Source of the DNA: Eretmocerus hayati
Lineage: Eukaryota; Arthropoda; Insecta; Hymenoptera; Aphelinidae
Reading direction: 5' to 3'
DNA length: 64,000 bases
Assembly (NCBI GenBank): GCA_029851415.1
Contig: CM056741.1
Span: 84,272,282-84,336,281, forward strand
Position numbers and translations under genes: made by a program. Position 1 is the first letter of the stretch. Every line of letters starts with the position of its first letter. The notes below the pieces were generated by a model. It was not told where the DNA came from and did not search any database. It saw nothing but the letters and a program-made list of their open reading frames with translations. This document shows, in pieces, positions 58,031-64,000 of the stretch.

Positions 58031-58560
58031 AATTGGTTTCCTCTCAATAATTGTTTATGTGAGTACTTGGTGTGCAAACTCGGATATCTTTTCATGCATG
58101 TAAATTTGAATGCTTTTTAATGAATGTAGGTGTTATCAAATAAGACAACTCAATTCATGTTGATGAACATGAACGCAGATGACTATTTATATGGATGGAT
58201 CAACCTGCTGTCCAAGGAATAATCTATTTCCTCTTAATAATGATTCATGTGAGTACTTGGTGTGCGTACTTGGATATCTTTTTATGCATGTAAAATTGAA
58301 TGCTTTTTTATGAATGTCCGTGTTACCAAATAAGACAATTCAATTCATGTTGATAAACATGAATGCAGATGACTATCTATATGGGAGGATCAACCTGCTG
58401 TCCGAGGAATAATCTATTCCCTCTCAATAATGGCTCATGTGAGTACTCGGTGTGCGAACTTGGATTTTTTTATGCATGTGAATTTGCATGCTTTTATGTG
58501 TATTTTCCAATGTGTGGATTGCATTGACGCTGATAAATACAAATGGAGAAGACTATCTAT
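58031..58560. repeat. Tandem repeat, ~188-bp unit, about 3 copies
   Basis: Units start near 58031, 58219 and 58409 and share TCATGTGAGTACTTGGTGTG and TATGCATGTAAATTTGAATG; the last is diverged and grades into the next array. Confidence 0.88.
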
Positions 58561-58935
58561 TTGGGAGGATCAACCTGCTTTCCAAGGAAGCTACGTATCC
58601 ATCCTTGTATTTGGAGATGAATTTTGGAATTGACGGATGGTACAACCAAGGAGGATCTGTTTGGGAGAATCAACCTGCTTTCCAAGCGAGCTCTGGATGC
58701 ATTCATGTTTCTGAACATGAATTTTGGAATTGACGGATGGTGAATCTCTAGAAGGATCTGTATGGGAGAACCAACCTGCTTCCCAAGAAAACTCTGGATC
58801 TATTTTTGTTTCTGGACATGAATTTAGGAACAGACAGACGGTGAATCTCAAGGAGGATCTGTTTGGGTCAATCAACCTGCTTTCCAAGGAAGCGCTGGAT
58901 TCACTCTTGTTTCTGAACATAAATTTTGGAACTCA
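58550..58935. repeat. Tandem repeat, ~101-bp unit, 4 copies
   Basis: ATCAACCTGCTTTCCAAG recurs near 58568, 58669, 58770 and 58873, with TTTCTGAACATGAATTTTGG in most units. Confidence 0.9.
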
Positions 58936-59344
58936 TGGCAAAAAAATTTTTTTTGCATCGATGGCAAATTTCAATAGATGGATCTTCTGCTTTTGATGAG
59001 GAATCCTAAATCACTGATCAGGAATCCCATTTTCGTTGAAAAATGAGTATACCCTTTTCGTTTACATAAATCTTTGAATTCATCTCATTTTGGGGAAAAT
59101 GCTGTTATATTTCCAAATCATCCACGTTTGTGAGCGTGGATATATAGGATGCAGGGGTATAAATGGTGGATCCATTATGGTTTGACGAAATCTGGAATAT
59201 TTTCGAATCGTTCGAGCTAGTATCCAAGTCGTCTACTCGCGCGCTAGAAAATCCAAGAGAAAATCAGTGCTGCCAACAACAAAAAAGTACATTTGAGAAG
59301 CTCATTCTACGTGTCGCCATCTATACTTAGAATGAGCTACTAGT

Positions 59345-60502
59345 ATGAGCCCGCCTGATAACCCAAGAGAGTACTACATCTCCTTAACAAACTGCACAGG
59401 TGGCATAAAATCTTCTTGTTGCTTCAACGCGATACCATTCTTCCATCTTCTATTAAATGTACTGGCAGATGTGATGCACGATATTTATCTTGGTATTGGC
59501 CGTTATAACATGGCCAAGATCATCTCACACTGCATTGCATCTGGCTATTTTGATCTGAGTAAGTTGAACAGAAGACTAGAGAGCTTCAGCGGTTCCGAAC
59601 TAAATCGAGGCAATCCGATCTCAGAGATAAAGGATTCTCATTTGACCAAAGGATCTCTAACAATAACAGCAGCTGAGATGTCATTCTTGATATCATATTT
59701 TGGAATTATCGTTGGCGATTAAGTGCCTAATGATGATCTAGTCTGGGGCTTTTACCTCATTTTTGTTGAGATAGTTGATATAATTACAGAACGAACATTC
59801 ACTGAAGAGATTTTAGCACATCTAGCAGAACTTATAAAGTCACACAATGAATTATTTTGTAAGCTATTCAATGAAAAATTGAAGCCAAAATTCCATTTTC
59901 TCACTCACTACCCAAGAATCATCAGGATGTTTGGTCCCCCGCGTTACTACGCCTGTAATAAGTTTGAGGCTTTTCATCAGCTTTCTAAGAGATATGCAAG
60001 TCTCGTTACATCGCGGGTGAATATTGTATACACGCTCGCAGTCAAGCTTCAGCTCCAGATGTGTTTCAGATTCTTGTCAAAGAAAGGTCTGTACGATGAA
60101 GAAATTATTGGCAATGTAATCGGCGTAGTAAAAGGATCAAATGTAAAGGAATTCCTTGGATTAAAAACTGATGTCTTAGCTTTTGTAAGATTGAATGGCT
60201 CCGTTTATAAGAAAGGTTGCGCAATTTTTCTTGGTGTTGACAATGATAATCCTGAAATAGCTGTCATTGAAAATGTATTCAAAAATGAATCTGGCGTCTA
60301 TTTCTACGCAGCTCAATGCGAAGTTCTCGGTCTGAATAAACACATCAACTGTTACGAACTCATCTTACCAGTTCAAAGTAAGCCTAAGCTTGTTATCAAA
60401 TATGATAGTGATGAGTACTTGAGACCGATGAAAGTGCACCAGACGGCCAACGGAATCAGCGTTATATGTGTTCGAGATTTAGAAAAAGAAATTGTAATAT
60501 AA
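59345..60502 (+). pseudogene. TNP2-like transposase, C-terminal part
   Basis: Resumes the transposase with 'GIKSSCCFNAIPFFH' and 'LADVMHDIYLGIGRYN', where the Asp of V-M-H-D is conserved in the family, through 'LTITAAEMSFLI', then 'KPKFHFLTHYPRIIRMFGPPRYY' and 'NKFEAFHQLSKRYASLVTSR'. TAA at 59720-59722 is an in-frame nonsense codon; the frame continues to a terminal TAA at 60500-60502. With the TGA at 55969 and the insertion, the copy cannot make a functional transposase. Confidence 0.85.
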
Positions 60503-61374
60503 AAATTGAATTTCACATCTCCAAATGATGTCATTTCATTGCCCCACCGGCCCAGTCTAATCCAATTTTTACCAAAACAGCTGAAGAACGTCCGAATTTT
60601 CTCAAATTGACTGTAACTGCAGATGGAATTTCTTCAAAACCTCACGAATCAATTGCTTAGAGTTGTCACTTTGAGGTTATTAGCAGATAAAAGCATCAGT
60701 GTTATTTCTACAATCACAGTTTCCAGATTCAAATCATACATAGAATAATGGATTGCTGAATCAATCTTATCGCAGTCATTCCATCAAAAAAACGATCATC
60801 ACTCTAATCAAAATATCCCACATTCGGACGCGATTCCGGGTTTCTTCTCATGAAAATTTTCTAGAATAATCAGTGCTTGAAATGTCTTACGGAGTGATTG
60901 GAGCGTAATTATACCATTGTCATGAATCAGCATGAAAAAGTCAGATTGATCAATATTCAATAAATTCTAACACTATTTACGCATTCAATCAGGATACAGA
61001 TTACATGGCTGGATAGATTTGGCCTGCAGTCAATTTTCCCATGAAGTTTACCTATTACGTATGAAAAACTCGAATTTATCAATGTTTCACCGGGCAATAG
61101 ATTGTTGAGAATACTAAGTTGCACCCTCTCATTCATCCGTTCCTGGTACTAATTATCATTCCACGACAGCAAATTGTACTATAGAGATGATACAGGCGAC
61201 TGTTGCCATATATTAACTATCAATATCTCGATTGCAGCGAGTACTACACCCCAACAGTGACGGTTACTCTGACTATAGTGCATAGTACTGTAAGTCTAGT
61301 ATGGCTGAGTTTTACTATGCGTATATTAACAGTTAATATCCGATACTACTGTCAAGGATATCGGTCTCTCAGTG
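60503..61374. other. Right non-coding end of the CACTA element
   Basis: 3' untranslated sequence and subterminal region, including GTATATTAACAGTTAATAT near 61321 and the subterminal motif at 61208-61230. Confidence 0.6.
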
Positions 61375-61504
61375 TAGGCGCTTCCGTACAAATCTGGTTA
61401 GAGCGTAACCCATACTCTTATGACTGGTACTCTAAAACATTTAGATATATACACTTCTTCAGTTTGATGCGCAAAAACTACAATCTTGTCCTATGGCATT
61501 CATA

Positions 61505-63212
61505 AGAACTCATAATATCAGTTCCTGACCGTGCCCACTGTTGGCATGACAACACATTTGGAATGCTTCAATTCTTCCAATAATTGATACCAACTCAATT
61601 CTTTCAACATTCTACTAAACTCTGCAAATTTCCACATATGTATGCATTCTCAAAAGTAATAGGCTTGCGTAGAGGGAAACTTCATGTTATTCATCAATTT
61701 TACTGATGGAAACCATACTCTGAAGTGTGTACATATAATTTTCTTATCGATGATGATCATTGTCTGATTGTAAAACCTCATTCTATCTGAATGACAGAGA
61801 AAGGGTGAAATATCCTAAGTAAATATACAAGTAAGCTTGCATCGTAGGATTCAAATCTACAATATGTTTGCTACTATGAGATGAACAGAATTTAACTCAA
61901 GGAAGTTTTTCACAAGAAATGTAACACTATCCGTCAACACCAAAAAAAGTTAACACTAACTGGCATCATCATAAATGTATTGTGTAACACCTGCACTTAT
62001 GAGCATCACTTTTAATGCCATATCATTATTCGAGCTTCATCTTATGTATCTCTCTGGCTCCCTTCGTAATACTCAAACCATGATCATAGGACCATGTGTT
62101 AATGTGTTCTGTGAAAGTTTGCATAAGAGAAGGAAATGTATATACTGCTGCTGTGGAGAGTTGGGTTTTTCATGATTCATTAACAGGGAAAGACACAATC
62201 GACGAATTTTTCAATTTTTTACGGAGAAATCTGTAATCTGTTTCGGTTTTATTCAACGAAGGACCAACCTAACACCATACCAAATGGAAAGGAATGGGTG
62301 GACCTGCGGAACCGCCGGATAGACTAGACACTTGGCGATAGGTGCGCGCATGAGCTTGCTGTGTTGCGAGTGTCGTAATTTCAAAATCAAGCCCCAGACG
62401 CTCCCACCTGCGGAATGCGAGCATCGTTCATTTCGAAAATCATTGCGACGCCACATATCTGCGTACGCGCCACGCGTCTTCGCTATATCGCGCGATGCAT
62501 CTTGAATAGCCAAGCTAAGGTGTCGTGTTATGGACAAGGCCTAGTGTGCATATTTCTCGTGAAATAATTTTATTGACTGTAAATTCCCACTCTTAGTCCG
62601 GTCCGAGTCGGCGCCATTATTAGAAAAATTATTGGGACGAGATTTTTGTGCAGGATCTAGTGTAAACAACTCTCCTGGAAATAGAAATTGATAATGCGAG
62701 GCCTAAACCTGGTCACAATCAGTTGAATCCAAATTTTCCCGGATTCTATGGTAAAATTCTTCATTCTGGATCACAACTAACTCTCTGAGATAACTCGACC
62801 TTTTTGACTCATCCACTGCGAGGGCATAATGGCGAATCGAACTAGATTGCGGTCCACGTAAGGATTGAAAATATTGGCGGCATGTCACCGAGCTATCGAA
62901 AACCACCATCGGCGATATGTCTGCGATATTTCGGCAACAGTTCAGCCATATCTCGGAGATATGAGTTTGGAACGGCTCGGCAATATGTCGCGAGTACTAC
63001 GACAAATATTTAAAAATCTGGAAAATTGACTAAATCTCTCTGATTTTATCCAACAAGAATCGATGTTGAAGAAGCCTAAGATTGCGATCATAGAGTTAAT
63101 GGTATCTTAATCGAATCAAGAATAATTTGTTCGTGTGCATACTCATAATTACGATAATGATTGGGCTCTAATGCTATCTGAGGACGATGCTGAGTATGTG
63201 GATAATCACATC
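61505..63212. other. Unassigned
   Basis: No gene. A cluster of GGCGATATGTC-like words lies at 62908-62990. Confidence 0.5.
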
Positions 63213-63597
63213 AAGGCGATGCGCTCACCGTGCACGCTGAAAGTTATGTGCACTTTTATACAATTCGCTTGCGATTTGAGCAAAACGACGATAAGACCAG
63301 TGTATATCATCATTGAACTTGAGGTTTGTCTTCACGTCGTTTTGCCCAAATCGCAAGAAAACCGGATAAATGGGCGGTTTACAAAGTGCCTATACTATAG
63401 GTTAGAAGGTGCCTGCACTCAAATTATTCGCATTTTTCTCCATGTCTCTTGCAAATTGAGTCAACTGACAAGAAGACGACATCAAGTTAGATGATAATAA
63501 GTATCCGTCCTCTTCTCAGTTACTCCAAATCGCGAGTGTATCGGGCGAGAGTTCGAATGAATTCCAGCATGCACGGTGCAGGCTGACCGGACGCCTA
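63213..63597. mobile_element. ~385-bp foldback MITE, copy 2
   Basis: Left end AAGGCGATGCGCTCACCGTG; right end is an imperfect complement (TGCACGGTGCAGGCTGACC). The inner hairpin pairs CTTGCGATTTGAGCAAAACG (about 63269) with about 63337-63359. The interior matches the 50131-50508 copy. Confidence 0.7.
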
Positions 63598-64000
63598 AAT
63601 GCATCTTTCTTGTAATCGATGAATTTCGGGATGTTCTATTACAGATGGAATAACATTTGTAAGAGCTTAAAACCTCATAGCTCATCAGCAAAGAAGTGAT
63701 ATTTCGAGATCTCCGTGCAAATAGAACATCGTGCAGATCTCGATGTTGATGGGACCGTTGTAATTTTTTGGGACGGGGTCCCTCCCCCGCGGTCAGGGGA
63801 GGATTGAAATTGCACTTGATCAGCTGACCAACATGATTTGGCCGCCATATTGCCACAAAAACGCGAGACGTGGCGGACAGGTATAGATATACTAATATGC
63901 AATCAGTTCGACAGAACAGACAGCATGAGTTGTGGGTCATTTTCGTGGTTGTTGGCTTGTCTTATCAAACGTCAACGCACGTTAAGGCCAGACCGTACTG
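63598..64000. other. Unassigned
   Basis: Nothing recognised. Confidence 0.5.

Larger units (their letters stand above)
56477..59344. other. 2.9-kb insertion complex splitting the transposase
   Basis: Non-coding sequence between two adjoining transposase parts. It holds a foldback (56490-56850), a C14 tract (57393-57406) and two tandem-repeat arrays (58031-58560, 58550-58935). An intron is less likely given its makeup, but cannot be excluded. Confidence 0.65.
48583..61374 (+). mobile_element. 12.8-kb CACTA/EnSpm-like DNA transposon
   Basis: Ends CACTGAGAGACCGATAT and perfect complement; TA on both sides (48581-48582, 61375-61376). The flanks joined without the element match the complement of about 47950-48015 across the junction, so that paralogue is an empty site. 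ATACTAATAGTTAGTAT-like motifs lie about 144 bases inside both ends (48726-48749, 61208-61230). It contains an accessory gene and a TNP2-like transposase, both on the plus strand, plus later insertions. The superfamily follows from the CACTG end, the 2-bp duplication and the transposase. Confidence 0.92.
45187..61504. mobile_element. Compound palindrome split by the 12.8-kb element
   Basis: Without the insertion at 48583-61374 it is about 3.5 kb. Outer arms: 45187 to about 45320 pairs with about 61388-61504. A second palindrome: about 45318-46330 pairs with about 46860-47862 (~1 kb arms, high identity, 530-base loop). A third: about 47945-48090 pairs with about 48455-48582 plus 61377-61390, centred near 48262. 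No end motif or target duplication was established, so its family is unknown. Confidence 0.82.

Overview
The window reads as eukaryotic, almost certainly arthropod and probably insect, intergenic DNA. Genes are mostly broken by stops and frameshifts, some carry introns, and nearly everything recognisable is transposable-element sequence. The elements include R1-clade and CR1/jockey-like non-LTR retrotransposons, Ty1/copia elements primed by initiator Met-tRNA, CACTA/EnSpm-like elements, an element with 8-bp target duplications, many foldback elements and a large minisatellite. I found no host gene, no rRNA and no convincing functional tRNA.

Layout. 1-16.2 kb: a LINE 3' fragment; two 5'-truncated R1-clade copies lying between (TC)n tracts; a 1.3-kb foldback with a tRNA-like sequence in each arm; then three CR1-like LINEs head to tail (one nearly full length, one old and interrupted by a foldback MITE, one short fragment). 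17.0-28.3 kb: a decayed copia element (A) with a 5' LTR, a 3' LTR remnant, gag and pol. Nested in it are a CACTG MITE, a second truncated copia element (B) and a TTA-flanked MITE that splits pol. 29.2-32.5 kb: more foldbacks with tRNA-like sequences, nested three deep. 33.5-36.7 kb: a 70-bp minisatellite rich in CCCGT. 37.1-37.5 kb: a small CACTG MITE. 40.4-44.2 kb: a complete 3.79-kb DNA transposon with ~490-bp inverted ends, a perfect 8-bp duplication and an intact 747-residue transposase-like ORF. 45.2-61.5 kb: a compound palindrome split by a 12.8-kb CACTA/EnSpm-like transposon carrying a spliced accessory gene and a broken TNP2-like transposase. 61.5-64 kb: mostly unassigned, with one 385-bp foldback.

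Relationships. Several insertions can be proven from this sequence alone. The 12.8-kb element has an empty-site copy in the opposite palindrome arm. The 8-bp-duplication MITE and the TTA MITE each interrupt a reading frame that becomes continuous when the element and one duplication are removed. The 3.79-kb element is the plausible mobiliser of the MITE at 11.1-12.3 kb, and the 12.8-kb element of the MITE at 18.6-19.4 kb, because they share ends and subterminal motifs. Many of the supplied reading frames begin at GTG, TTG or CTG rather than ATG, so starts were re-examined.
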